From Hofstenia miamia (taxonomy: Eukaryota; Xenacoelomorpha; Acoela): a stretch of 64,000 bases of DNA. The position numbers and the translations under genes are program-made. The notes beneath the pieces are model-generated. The model was not told where the DNA came from. It ran no database searches and worked only from the letters and a program-made list of their open reading frames with translations. Numbering within the stretch: the first letter of the stretch is position 1; the number at the start of each line of letters is the position of its first letter. The stretch lies in NCBI GenBank assembly GCA_004352715.1, contig SCFE01000080.1, positions 623,158 through 687,157 on the forward strand. Reading direction: 5' to 3'. Of this stretch, positions 36,018 through 46,466 are shown one piece after another.

Positions 36018-37017
36018 NNNNNNNNNNNNNNNNNNNNNNNNNNNNNNNNNNNNNNNNNNNNNNNNNNNNNNNNNNNNNNNNNNNNNNNNNNNNNNNNNNN
36101 NNNNNNNNNNNNNNNNNNNNNNNNNNNNNNNNNNNNNNNNNNNNNNNNNNNNNNNNNNNNNNNNNNNNNNNNNNNNNNNNNNNNNNNNNNNNNNNNNNNN
36201 NNNNNNNNNNNNNNNNNNNNNNNNNNNNNNNNNNNNNNNNNNNNNNNNNNNNNNNNNNNNNNNNNNNNNNNNNNNNNNNNNNNNNNNNNNNNNNNNNNNN
36301 NNNNNNNNNNNNNNNNNNNNNNNNNNNNNNNNNNNNNNNNNNNNNNNNNNNNNNNNNNNNNNNNNNNNNNNNNNNNNNNNNNNNNNNNNNNNNNNNNNNN
36401 NNNNNNNNNNNNNNNNNNNNNNNNNNNNNNNNNNNNNNNNNNNNNNNNNNNNNNNNNNNNNNNNNNNNNNNNNNNNNNNNNNNNNNNNNNNNNNNNNNNN
36501 NNNNNNNNNNNNNNNNNNNNNNNNNNNNNNNNNNNNNNNNNNNNNNNNNNNNNNNNNNNNNNNNNNNNNNNNNNNNNNNNNNNNNNNNNNNNNNNNNNNN
36601 NNNNNNNNNNNNNNNNNNNNNNNNNNNNNNNNNNNNNNNNNNNNNNNNNNNNNNNNNNNNNNNNNNNNNNNNNNNNNNNNNNNNNNNNNNNNNNNNNNNN
36701 NNNNNNNNNNNNNNNNNNNNNNNNNNNNNNNNNNNNNNNNNNNNNNNNNNNNNNNNNNNNNNNNNNNNNNNNNNNNNNNNNNNNNNNNNNNNNNNNNNNN
36801 NNNNNNNNNNNNNNNNNNNNNNNNNNNNNNNNNNNNNNNNNNNNNNNNNNNNNNNNNNNNNNNNNNNNNNNNNNNNNNNNNNNNNNNNNNNNNNNNNNNN
36901 NNNNNNNNNNNNNNNNNNNNNNNNNNNNNNNNNNNNNNNNNNNNNNNNNNNNNNNNNNNNNNNNNNNNNNNNNNNNNNNNNNNNNNNNNNNNNNNNNNNN
37001 NNNNNNNNNNNNNNNNN
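36018..37017. other. Assembly gap (1000 N)
   Basis: A placeholder run of exactly 1000 N, entered at the left through an (AT)n run (35995-36017) and at the right from a LINE RT fragment. Confidence 0.98.
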
Positions 37018-37292
37018 CCAGTGTATGTCATGGAGAGAGGCGGTTATATGTGATGAAAGCGGAATGCCGTATAACAGACGTGCGGAGTAATTCTGTATCT
37101 TCTGCAGTTTGTTAATTTGGCAAAATTGAAGGTTGTGTAAAATTGCATTACAGTAATCCAAACGCGATAGAATTAGGGAGTTCATTAAAAACTTTACTGT
37201 GAAATTGTTAAGAAAGCGGTGATTGCGTTTGATTGATCGCATTATGGATAAACATTTTGACGAGATCTGGTCAACGTGATTCTTTATTGACA
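37018..37292 (-). pseudogene. LINE reverse transcriptase C-terminal fragment
   Basis: The minus strand encodes the stretch after the RT active site in Jockey/CR1-type LINEs. It contains HVDQISSKCLSIMRSI, SLILSRLDYCNAIL (the SRLDYCN box), INKLQKIQNYSARLLYGIP and ITASLHDIHW, then enters the gap. LINE RT primes on nicked genomic DNA. The upstream RT domain is absent, because at 37292 the sequence switches to a Penelope-like 3' end and (AT)n tract, which suggests insertion into or truncation of the LINE. Confidence 0.8.
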
Positions 37293-37395
37293 GGTATATA
37301 TATATTTCCAACCAGTTTCGATTTATAAATCATTGTCAGTGTACAAATGCGTGGGATTTAATTTACAATTACTACATTGAATGATATATATATAT
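37293..37395 (-). mobile_element. Penelope-like 3' end remnant
   Basis: The minus strand reads CACTGACAATGATTTATAAATCGAAACTGGTTGGAAATATATATATA. CTGA..A, a perfect hairpin (GATTTATAAATC) and GAAAC in this order form the hallmark of Penelope-like element ends, and the copy is tailed by AT repeats. The hammerhead core G8 is changed (CTGACAA), so it would not be a working ribozyme. No coding sequence is attached. Confidence 0.45.
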
Positions 37396-37695
37396 ATATT
37401 TCAAAGAAGGGGGTCTGGGGTCCAGACCGGCATAGCCACCTTGCTAGAAAATGTGGAACCACATTCAACCGCAATCAACAAGAGTGAATCTGTATTCAAA
37501 AAAAGTGGGATTGATATATCTTACCTTTGATTTATCTTACCTAGTGGTAAAAGCGAATATGCGAAATGAATGTATTAGACGACTTCGTCGTGACAATTTT
37601 TTTCCTTATATTAGTAAAAATCCTTTTTACTTTCCTTGAAACGGAGATATAAATTCTGTCCTACTGACAGCCACGGTTTGTGGAGGACTTAAAAA

Positions 37696-37756
37696 ACCGG
37701 TCAACCGGTTTCACGAAATTTACGACCTAACCCAACCGGTACCGGTTAATACCGGT
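37696..37756. promoter_or_regulatory. Cluster of five ACCGGT sites
   Basis: ACCGGT occurs at 37696, 37704, 37735, 37741 and 37751, mostly within the context AACCGGTT or AACCGGT. AACCGGTT is the binding consensus of the animal Grainyhead/CP2 factors. The cluster is 1.8 kb upstream of the SLC22-like gene. Whether it is regulatory or part of an unknown repeat cannot be told from one copy. Confidence 0.35.
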
Positions 37757-38499
37757 CAACCCAACCTGCTTCCATCTATGAGGGGAACTCCACTTTACAA
37801 CAGAATGGATTTTCCGGTGTTACAAAAATAACTCCTCATGCTATATTGCCTAGCCTAGTAAAAGTTAAAAGTTAACAGATCTTTAAGGAAGAGTGGCCAC
37901 ACTCGGCCGACCCAATGCAGATAACCTCAAGAAAGAATCTTATATGACTAGAGCCCTATTTAAGATAAAGAATAAAGAAGCCCTAACTCTTGGGTGCAGT
38001 GAGTGAAACCTATGTGCTATGTAAAAAATACTCAACCCTATGCGTTTCTCATCTCGTTCAATTACGGTGATAGCAATAAAGGTTAATTTTATTTACAAAT
38101 TAAATGCAGTACAACAAAAACCCTAACCGTATACCTAACCTAAGTAAAAGCGATATGCTAGCCAAGTTGTCTCCCTGGGTGCCCTTTAATTAATCAAACG
38201 AATTTAGAAAGACACAAACTTTTAAAGATAATATAAATTCAAGATAAAAAGTAAGAAACGAATGAAGAGCGAAATTCTCTGAAACTAAATGAAAAGATCA
38301 CACTAATATATACGAACAAAACTGGTTAAGGAATTAAACAATAGTATACTGTTGCTAATATGAGTAAATATAATAGGTTCTGTACAATAACAGTTTACAA
38401 AGAACTAAATTCGTTTAAGTATAAATTGATCATTGTAATTTACAGAGTTCATATTACCAATTTCGATATTAAAATATATGAATGATGCAGTTATGCCAC

Positions 38500-38500
38500 A

Positions 38501-38532
<32 letters not shown>

Positions 38533-38538
38533 ATATAA
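38500..38538. repeat. (AT)n microsatellite
   Basis: Two AT runs separated by ttt. Confidence 0.9.
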
Positions 38539-39520
38539 TTGAATTCTAAACTTGTGTTACTATTAACTTTAACAATTATATTTATTCAAGAAACTTTAGT
38601 GACAACATTTAATAGTCTAATCCAAAACATTTTGAAAAGTATCGTTCAGTGATTGTTCCTAAAACAGCTTGTCTTTTTAAAATAACAAGTTTCCCACATG
38701 TTCAAACACTTTTCCCAAGCCTATGAAAAATTTGTAAATCGTGAAGAATGGCACTTCTTTTGGTGATTGTGCTAGAAAGTCATGCTGGATATTAACTAAA
38801 GCGCATTTTTGAGGCTGCAGTACTTAAAAAGATTAACTAATTTTATTTGAAAATTCTGATTTTTTAAAAGAACTTAAGTACTCTTCGTAGCTAATTCTTA
38901 TGTTATTCTAAAGCTTAAGGCTCATTGCAACAACACAGAAAATTAACTTGCTTTTTACATAGTTAGACGTTTTCATTTCCAAGCCAATTGAGGCGTACCA
39001 TTCACAAATTCAAGGATAGTGAAACAGAAGGCTCTCCTTAATGGGGCCGAGATCAAGTTAGTCTTTAAGAGTTAAATGAACGAGGCGACATTCTTTACTC
39101 TTTGATGCCTTCTGATTTTGAATTTCATAATTAGTTCATGAGTTAACAACGCTTAAAATTTTTTTTAAGAAATTATAAAACAATTAAGAAATGGCAAAGC
39201 TGCTTAAGGTTTAAGTTCTTTATACGTGTTCATATAAAAAAAATGTTTGACACCACTGCGTTTGAAATTGCCAAAATTTATATTTGTTTAGCATTTCTTT
39301 TGCTTGTACAATGTTATTAAACTTTATGAATAATGCGTTTTACATAAGTTATTGTGAACAGTATATAATTACAGTCAAACGTACTCGGTTTTCATTGGTT
39401 GGCCACCTCAAATCTTGAAATTGAAAATTGCACACATTCATTCAGTGATTAAACTATAGTTGTTCTCAGATTTTATTATTATTATTATCCTCAGAATATA
39501 ATTTTGTGGAATTGATAGTT

Positions 39521-41128
39521 ATGAAAAAAGTTGAAGTTGATGATATTCTTGAACATGCCTCACTTGGCAAATGGAATTTCAAGATCATAATTATTGTCAT
39601 TTTGTCTTCAACTACTCAGTCAGTCACTGCAATGTTTTACCCAATCATTTATGGAGACCTCAAGTTCACTTGCGCAGATGATTTAACTAATAAGACATCT
39701 ATAGATGAATGTAAATATTACTCTAGCAATAACACTGACGACGAAATTCCTTGTGGAACTTTCCGTTATCACCCAAGCAATGATTTTCAGGATACTGCTC
39801 GATCCAAATTTGACTTAGTCTGTAGTAGGAACTCCCTACCAAATTTTGATATTTCAATTATAATGTTGTCTCATATGTTTGCAACCACGATATGCGCTTC
39901 CCTTTGTGATGGTTTTGGTAGACGTCCTGTATTTGTCATGTCCACGTTTATAAGTGCTGTTTCATCAATACTTTACCTCTTTCTGCCGAATATTTATTTG
40001 ATGTTCATAGTAAGATTCTTTGACGGAGCAGCCATGATGGGTATGTGTGTTTCTGGATTTATGTTACTCATAGAATGTGTTTATTGCAAATACAGAATCG
40101 TCTTTATCACGATATGGTCAATGTTTTATGGAGTGGGTGTGACTTTATCAGCTTTGGCATCCTTCTTATTTCCTTACTGGAAGGAGTTCATTATCTATAG
40201 AATGATAATACCTAATGTAGTGCTATTTACACTTTCATTTTTTTTAATTGATGAAAGTCCAAAATGGCTACTTCAGAATGATCAATTCATAAAATTTAAA
40301 AACCTTATCAGAAAGCTATTTAAACAAAACCACACTAAAATACCTGAAGTTGTTGAAAATGAATTGATTCGAATGCAAAATGAATCATCTGCTTCTTCAA
40401 AAACGAGTAGCATCTTTACAAACAAGAGTGGCAAGCTTTGGCTATTGTATAAAACTCCAAAAACCGCCATGTGGATGCTAATATTTGCAATAAACTGGTG
40501 TGCAAATGTTTTAGTATATTTCGGGCTGACATTTGGAAGAGAACTTTTCAATCTAGATTTACATGCATGGTTGATGCTGAGTGGACTTGTAGAAATTCCT
40601 GGTATGATTTTACAAATTTTCATTGCTGGTAAGTATGGAAGACGTGCTGCAAATATTACTTGTATGCTAGGATGTACTATCACACTCCTAATGAGCACAT
40701 TCACTCCAAAAAAGGGCCATTGGGTGTACTTGATATACTTTTCAGCTTGTGCTAGCAAGCTTTTTATTACAGCAACATTTGGCAATATATATGTTTGGAA
40801 TGGAGAAGTTATGCCTACAAATTTAAGGGCTGTTGGATTAGGCGCTGGTTCTTTCATAGGAAGAATTTCAGGTGTTCCAATGAAGTACGTTCAGGATTAC
40901 CTCATTAGAATGTGGCAACCTCTTCCAGTTATACTCTTCGCATCAATATCATTTATTGCGGCAATTTCTTCATTGTTTGTTCCTGAAACATTGGATGAAT
41001 TGATCCCAGATAACATAGAGGAGTATGAGGCCTTTGGAACAGAAAGGTTCAAGGAACTTAAAGAAGTTCGGCAAGATTTACTACGAGTGAACATTTATGA
41101 ATCTGATGAAAAGGAAGCAGCTGTTTAG
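39521..41128 (+). CDS. SLC22-family organic ion transporter-like protein
   Basis: A 535-residue major-facilitator protein, a usual SLC22 length, that would carry organic cations, anions or carnitine-like solutes across the plasma membrane. It has a short cytoplasmic N-terminus, TM1 at about residues 20-42, and a large extracellular loop (about 45-107) with four Cys and glycosylation sites NKT and NNT. Then come the A-loop motif DGFGRRP after TM2, IDESPKWLL before the central cytoplasmic loop, YFGLTFG near TM7, GEVMPTNLRAVGLGAGSF in TM10-11, and the C-terminal FVPETLDELIPDN. The frame opens at a GTG (39506), but the first ATG is at 39521, matching the family start. A pyrimidine-rich TTATCCTCAG ends at 39494, so a 5' untranslated exon may lie upstream. 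The coding part has no intron. Substrate class cannot be told. Confidence 0.9.
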   Translation: MKKVEVDDILEHASLGKWNFKIIIIVILSSTTQSVTAMFYPIIYGDLKFTCADDLTNKTSIDECKYYSSNNTDDEIPCGTFRYHPSNDFQDTARSKFDLVCSRNSLPNFDISIIMLSHMFATTICASLCDGFGRRPVFVMSTFISAVSSILYLFLPNIYLMFIVRFFDGAAMMGMCVSGFMLLIECVYCKYRIVFITIWSMFYGVGVTLSALASFLFPYWKEFIIYRMIIPNVVLFTLSFFLIDESPKWLLQNDQFIKFKNLIRKLFKQNHTKIPEVVENELIRMQNESSASSKTSSIFTNKSGKLWLLYKTPKTAMWMLIFAINWCANVLVYFGLTFGRELFNLDLHAWLMLSGLVEIPGMILQIFIAGKYGRRAANITCMLGCTITLLMSTFTPKKGHWVYLIYFSACASKLFITATFGNIYVWNGEVMPTNLRAVGLGAGSFIGRISGVPMKYVQDYLIRMWQPLPVILFASISFIAAISSLFVPETLDELIPDNIEEYEAFGTERFKELKEVRQDLLRVNIYESDEKEAAV

Positions 41129-41158
41129 TACTAAATTTTCGTTTTGAAGTATAATTTT

Positions 41159-41164
<6 letters not shown>

Positions 41165-41204
<40 letters not shown>
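41165..41204. repeat. (AT)n microsatellite
   Basis: AT dinucleotide run in the 3' flank of the transporter gene, 36 bases after its stop. No AATAAA signal precedes it. Confidence 0.95.
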
Positions 41205-41210
<6 letters not shown>

Positions 41211-41801
41211 GTTTTGTGTATTACATTGTTATATAAATTGGTTGCACTAAATGCTTCATTGTGCCAAAAAAATATTCCAACTTTATTGATAATATTACCC
41301 TCTACCTCATAGATATTTTAGCAAGTATACATCTTTTGGAGATGTTTAAATTATTGCGAATCTAGCCGAATCTTCACGTAGTAAATGCGTCTTCCCAAAG
41401 CTAATGATTTAATAGATCTGTAGTTGGTATTATCAAAATCAGAAATTTATCTGATCCAAAAAAGTGAAATTCACATTGATCCGATTGGAAATTTTGGAAA
41501 ATGAAATTCGAAATGGGCCCAATTGTTTTCAATATAAAGAAGCAAAAAAAATCTAGTTATTTCATAATATTTGATCTAAAGCAACCGGACCAACTTGCAA
41601 AAATTTATACACAGGCAATTTCAAAAAAACTATTCCTTGAAAACCCTTAGTTTATAAAAAAGATGTTTAATTGTTCTTGATCAATTATATATCTTGCAAA
41701 TATTGTATTTTGAAAAGAGATCTTGGCTCACCTTTCTGAAAAAATAATAAATAGGTACAAGAATAATTGTGGTTACAAATTCACAAATTACCATAGACAA
41801 G

Positions 41802-42128
41802 TCCTACAAGACAGTATAAAAATAAAATAATAATTCTCATTTTTTCATTATAGTGTATCAGTACATTGCAGAATCACGCGGGCGTGGCTAGGGCAACTAA
41901 CAATTCGGTAATCTGACCTTCAAACGAGTGCTCCATAGTGATAAGAAAAAACAAGTACACCTAGCCAACCTCCGGATTCCAAGAAAATTACTGATCGGTA
42001 ATTGAACATAAATGTCTTTTACTATCTTTAGTTTCCAACAAGAGTTGTGCCCACCCATTCCACAAGGCATCAAAGCCAAAGTTCTATCATGAGCTAAGTG
42101 CTCACTAGAGGGAAATAAGCGGTGCTGC
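41802..42128. repeat. 327-bp duplicate, left copy
   Basis: Identical to 42662-42988 except for one base seen by eye (aagaaaatt against aagaatatt). It ends at a single N (42129). Confidence 0.95.
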
Positions 42129-42660
42129 NAGCAACATGAACCATATGTAAGTATAGGCACGATCATGGATTTATATATCTCAAGCTTCGACTTGATGCTG
42201 ATTTTGGCGGAACAATTTCTCCATATGATGTGAAAAGTTTTATTTGCCTTAGCGCATTTATTGTTTATGTGAATATTCCATTTAAGAGTATGATCGATGT
42301 ATATTCCAAGGTCCTTTTCGCAACAGGAATTGGGGATCCCCTCCCCGCCAAGAAACAACTGATGTGGTGAGCCACGGAAATTTAATAATTTGCACTTTGT
42401 TGTGTTAAAATCGATGTTGTTCGACAAATCCCAGGTATGGAAATTGTTCTGTTTATTTTGAAGATCTGTAGATGCTGTGTTCCTGCGTATAGAGAGAAGT
42501 TTATTATCATTGGCAAAAAGGAATGGTGTACTAGTGATAGCACAATCGGCAAGGTCGTTTATAAAGACCAAGAAAAGCAAAGGACCCAGGATGGAACCCT
42601 GTGGTACTCCGCTTGAAACTTTGAATACAGACCTGAAAGTTGTTTCGTAGGATGCCCACG
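41897..42660 (-). pseudogene. LINE reverse transcriptase, C-terminal half
   Basis: A minus-strand RT of the Jockey/CR1 type. It shows VSSGVPQGSILGPLLFLVFI (motif B region), FLFANDNKLL where the active-site box F/YADD should be, then EKDLGIYIDHTLKWNIHI and KSMIVPILTYGSCC. It continues in frame across the single N at 42129 into a C-terminal region with LGIRRLARCTCFF, which corresponds to the common LxxRRxxxxLxFxYK segment. The first Asp of the active site is Asn, so the copy is catalytically dead. The 5' part is cut at the N at 42661. Confidence 0.85.
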
Positions 42661-42661
42661 N

Positions 42662-42988
42662 TCCTACAAGACAGTATAAAAATAAAATAATAATTCTCAT
42701 TTTTTCATTATAGTGTATCAGTACATTGCAGAATCACGCGGGCGTGGCTAGGGCAACTAACAATTCGGTAATCTGACCTTCAAACGAGTGCTCCATAGTG
42801 ATAAGAAAAAACAAGTACACCTAGCCAACCTCCGGATTCCAAGAATATTACTGATCGGTAATTGAACATAAATGTCTTTTACTATCTTTAGTTTCCAACA
42901 AGAGTTGTGCCCACCCATTCCACAAGGCATCAAAGCCAAAGTTCTATCATGAGCTAAGTGCTCACTAGAGGGAAATAAGCGGTGCTGC
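42662..42988. repeat. 327-bp duplicate, right copy
   Basis: Near-identical to 41802-42128 and preceded by a single N at 42661. It repeats the LINE C-terminal segment. It is probably an unmerged contig overlap. Confidence 0.95.
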
Positions 42989-43079
42989 CCTACAACATGT
43001 CTCAATTTTTATTATCTATCTCAATAATGTTTATTATCCCTAACCTATGTATAAATATATAGATATAAATTGCATGTAA

Positions 43080-43302
43080 TTGCCATGCATTCGTGCAAGC
43101 CAACAGATATGATTTAAGCACAGTTTAATTAATTATGTGCATGTCCAAACGAAAACAAAACAACAAGTTTTTATAAACAAACTGTATTCCTACACCTAAA
43201 TTAATCTGACCATTATTCAGGGTATGAAAAGAAGGAGCTAATAGTCGCCACTCATCCCCACACTGGTTCCCAAATTATTGTCGGAGCCTAATTTGTTATT
43301 AC
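43080..43302. repeat. Host repeat interrupted by hAT, left part
   Basis: Aligns with 55475-55700 through blocks such as ccatgcattc, caagccaacag, caagtttttat, acacctaa-ttaat and cccaaatt-ttg-c-gagccta. It resumes after the hAT element at 45126. Confidence 0.7.
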
Positions 43303-45133
43303 CTAGGGTCTGGGCCGTACTGGTTTTCGTCAAAATCTACAGGCTACAGGTTGCCAATTATGGGTTACAGGTTATTTTTCGGGCTCACACTATCAAAACA
43401 CATTTTTTTGAAAGATTAATTTTCGAACATACTGGAAATTGACACATCAGAAAGCATTTGAGTCTTTGACTCGTCTTCCAAATGCGTAAATTTGGGTAGA
43501 GAAGCCTTGCATTGTACTACACAAAGTACTTTTTTGAAAAAATTGGCTGCCAGATACTCTCTTTGAACTATGTGAACGTGCTTGTGGCTGCTGAAAACTC
43601 GCTCAACCGCCACTTCAGAAGTTGAAATTTTCATTAAAAATTGCTTCTTGAAAACTCTGACTATCACTCTGGGGTTATGCTGTTTTTCCATTGAAATGTT
43701 CAATAGACGTTTTTCGAAGTATTTGGCTACTTTTGGAGTTTGTTTCGTCACCCAGTTAATTGCTGATTCCAGTTGTTCTTCTGTGAAAGTGTTGATTTCA
43801 TCATTGATTAGGCCCATTAATAAAATATGGGAGGTATCGAAATATAATTCCTTGCAGCTCAAAATCACCCATTTTGAAAGAATCCGCTGTAAGAGAAATA
43901 ATCTTTGTATGTAACTCAGACCAATAATAAGTGTCGGCTTCAGAAGCATTCAAGAGTAAAATTATTGGCTCAAGAATTGTTTTGCGCATTTTAAAATAGA
44001 AACTTCACAACAAACTTATTCAGACATTTCAGATTCTGATAAACTCAACAATTTTGTCAAAGCGACCGTTCCTGAAAGTGTCAACCAAACATTTAACAAC
44101 ATTTTTTCTCAATGTATGAACTAAGAATCTCATTGGCTTTTTTGGTGGTTGTATCTCCAAAAATAAGTATTTCATAATGAAATTCAGCAAGTGCGCGCCA
44201 CAGTGTAAACTTGCAATTGAATTATCTTCATTGGAAATTTTCAAAACTACAGCTTGCCCAGTGCGACAATTGTCAGCAATAATTGCAATTGGATTTGCGC
44301 CCAAAGAACAAAGAACTCAGTAAAAAAATAACTTCCAGACATTGAGATATCAGATGAATTTTATTTTGGCCACGATTAAGAATGCTGGTCCAAAAATTGG
44401 TTCTTGCTTTTTTTCAACCTCAGAAATTACAAAGGTGGAATGTTTATGTCTGCTAACAGTGTTTTCCAGCAGTCAAATGCAATAACTACCTTGGCTGTTT
44501 CCAGTTGTTTTTATATATTTTCATGACAATCTGAGTACAATTTGAGGAATTATGGATGAATAAGATCAGCCAAAATTTTAATGCCAGTCACCCATGAAAC
44601 TGCTGGATCTTCATAGTAGTCAGAGGAATCGCGTTCACGGATACACAGAAAGATAGCGCAATTTTCCAGTTATGTGGCAATTCTCTTTATTTTCAGTTTT
44701 AAAATACTTCTTGATTGATGCTTCAGGAGTTGAAGAAGTTACCCTTTTCCTAAGAAATTGCTCTGGGTGTTTGTTTTTGTAATGTCTGTGAAGTGTGGAA
44801 TAGCCAGTTGTTTGGGTGTGAAACGTATAACATTTGGAACAATTCTTACACTTAGCTGTTCTTGCCGGCACACTAGTTTCAAAGAGTGATGAATAATTAC
44901 CAGTACTTGAAATTTTCACTGAAATCCAGCTTAGTAGATGTTTACACAAACCATACCTTAAAATTTGAATTTGCTCAATGTTTTGTTTACCTTAGCTGTG
45001 ATGCTTTGTTCTTGTGAAAACAGTGCATGTCACAATCTTGTGGGTCAAAATTTTGCCACATAGGGTACAGGTTACAGTTCAGCCTTATGGGTTACAAGGT
45101 ATGGGCGAGAAAATCCGGCCCCTAGGTTATTAC
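43295..45133 (-). mobile_element. hAT DNA transposon with 8-bp target duplication
   Basis: The element is 43303-45125 (1823 bp), flanked by the identical 8-mer GTTATTAC at 43295-43302 and 45126-45133. The ends are CTAGGGTCTGGGCCG and, in reverse complement, CTAGGGGCCGG. Subterminal direct repeats (tatgggttaca-ggt) occur near both ends. The size and coding content suggest an almost full-length element whose transposase has decayed. The paralogous repeat at 55475-55765 is uninterrupted and shows the empty site. Confidence 0.85.
43416..44949 (-). pseudogene. hAT transposase with BED zinc finger, frameshifted
   Basis: Three open blocks lie in order on the minus strand. Block 1 (44949-44635) has a BED zinc finger, AKCKNCSKCYTFHTQ...HRHYKNKH, for DNA binding. 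Block 2 (44304-44029) has IIADNCRTGQAVVL and SIASLHCGAHLLNFIMKYLF, the region around the second acidic residue and the CxxH motif of the RNase H-like fold. Block 3 (43949-43416) has STSEVAVERVFSSHKHV and onward, the C-terminal dimerisation region with the third acidic residue (VERVFS). The stretch between blocks 1 and 2 has stops and frame changes, so no functional protein is made. Confidence 0.85.
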
Positions 45134-45230
45134 CATTGCGTATAAAAGCAAAAAAGATAAAACCACAGTGAGAGTAAAGAAAACACTAGTTTTGAGCTTA
45201 GCTAAAAAAATTTATGCCTCTAAATACAAC
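45126..45230. repeat. Host repeat interrupted by hAT, right part
   Basis: Continues the repeat cut at 43302: taaaaccacagtgagagtaa corresponds to taaaaccacaatcaagagaa at about 55720-55740. Confidence 0.6.
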
Positions 45231-45680
45231 ATGTCATTTTTATTTATACAAAATACGTGCATACCAGCATTGTACTTACAATTTCATACCTCAATCAAAG
45301 GTTAAATCAGAAATGTAAATATAATGCTAAGGGACAATCAATTAAAACATATCATATGACTTATGTAGAAATTTAATAATTGCAAAATAAATCAAAATAA
45401 ATCTTAACAAATCAAAACACTATTTACAAAAGGCTTTCTAAATTATATAATAAGTAATATTATTATAAAATAAGAGGTATCAATCGTAACCAAGCAAACT
45501 TTTGCTAATAGTCACTATCAGTTTCCCTGGCTACCACAAACGGGGTTCTGCTGTTTAATTGGGACCCTATGCATTTGCTTGTAGTTGCTACTAGCCGAAT
45601 AGGTAGAACCAGTCAAATACAGAGACCCCAAGTGACATTACGATATAATATATATAAGGCACAACTAAGACAGATCTAAG
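45231..45680. other. Non-coding stretch
   Basis: AT-rich sequence between the host repeat and the Penelope-like element. Nothing is recognised in it. Confidence 0.5.
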
Positions 45681-45684
45681 GTAT

Positions 45685-46400
45685 AAAAAATTAATACTAT
45701 TAGAACATTGATTAATCGAATATTTACAACATCATCAAATTACAAGAATCTTACAGAAGCAACTGATAAACTTTTTTTCAATCTTAACAAATAAAGGTTA
45801 TCCTCACCATCTAATAAAAAAATGCTTGGATAAATATTTTATTAACAACAAATTAAAGGACAACAATGATAAAATTAAAAACATTTATTGGAATTTACCT
45901 TATATTAAAGAACGACAATCATATATCGAACACCAACTTAAAATAATCAACAAAAAATTAAAGATATATGAAACTAAGATAATTCCAACATTTACAACAA
46001 CTAAGACCTCAAACTTTTTCTCAAACAAAGACCGATCCCAATACTCTTGTCTTCCTCAATTGTTTATAAATATTCTTGTGATGACTGTAATGCCTCATAC
46101 ATAGGGAGACAAGAAGACATTTGGAAATTAGAATTAAAGAACACCTAAGAGGCCACCTAACATCAGAAATTTACTTACATCATCACCAAGCAACAAAAGA
46201 TATTTTTAAAATATTAACTAAGAACAAACATACCAAGATCACTGAAGCATTATTAATAAAACAACAACGTAAAAAACTTTTAAATAGACAATTAAACCAT
46301 GTTAGCATTCTTAAACTTTTCTAAGCTTTCCCTCTATACTCAATATGCACTGACGAAGCTATACGTATGTAGCGAAACATGTTTGCGGAATAAATCTTTC
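45685..46400 (+). mobile_element. 5'-truncated Penelope-like element with GIY-YIG endonuclease
   Basis: The plus strand carries the post-RT region of a Penelope-like ORF: TLINRIFTTSSNYKNLTEAT, then (after a frame change) NKGYPHHLIKKCLDKYFI and WNLPYIKERQSYIEHQLKII. Next is the GIY-YIG nuclease domain VYKYSCDDCNASYIG followed, in another frame, by TRRHLEIRIKEHL. A one-base deletion between the two halves of the nuclease motif breaks the frame. Penelope elements use RT plus this single-strand nuclease for target-primed insertion. The stop is at about 46322, followed by a hammerhead-like 3' motif and an AT-rich tail. The RT core is missing. Confidence 0.85.
46344..46388 (+). ncRNA. Hammerhead-ribozyme-like motif in the Penelope 3' region
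   Basis: Ordered core elements: stem I strand tgca, CTGACGA (46350-46356), a stem II hairpin gcta...tagc (46358-46373), GAAA (46374-46377), a minimal stem III ac-at-gt, a cleavage triplet GTT, and tgcg to close stem I. Penelope-like elements are known to carry such ribozymes. One extra A between CTGACGA and stem II departs from the consensus, so activity is uncertain. Confidence 0.4.
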
Positions 46401-46432
46401 ATAATATATATATATAATATATATATATATAC

Positions 46433-46465
<33 letters not shown>

Positions 46466-46466
46466 C
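46401..46466. repeat. (AT)n microsatellite
   Basis: AT-rich dinucleotide tract directly after the Penelope-like element's 3' end. Confidence 0.95.

Noticed and set aside
39506-39520. Upstream start (GTG) for the transporter adding five residues
   Set aside because: Nuclear genes start at ATG; the first ATG at 39521 gives the expected family N-terminus.
40282-40857. 191-codon minus ORF
   Set aside because: It is antisense to the SLC22-like coding region, where codon bias keeps the opposite frame open.
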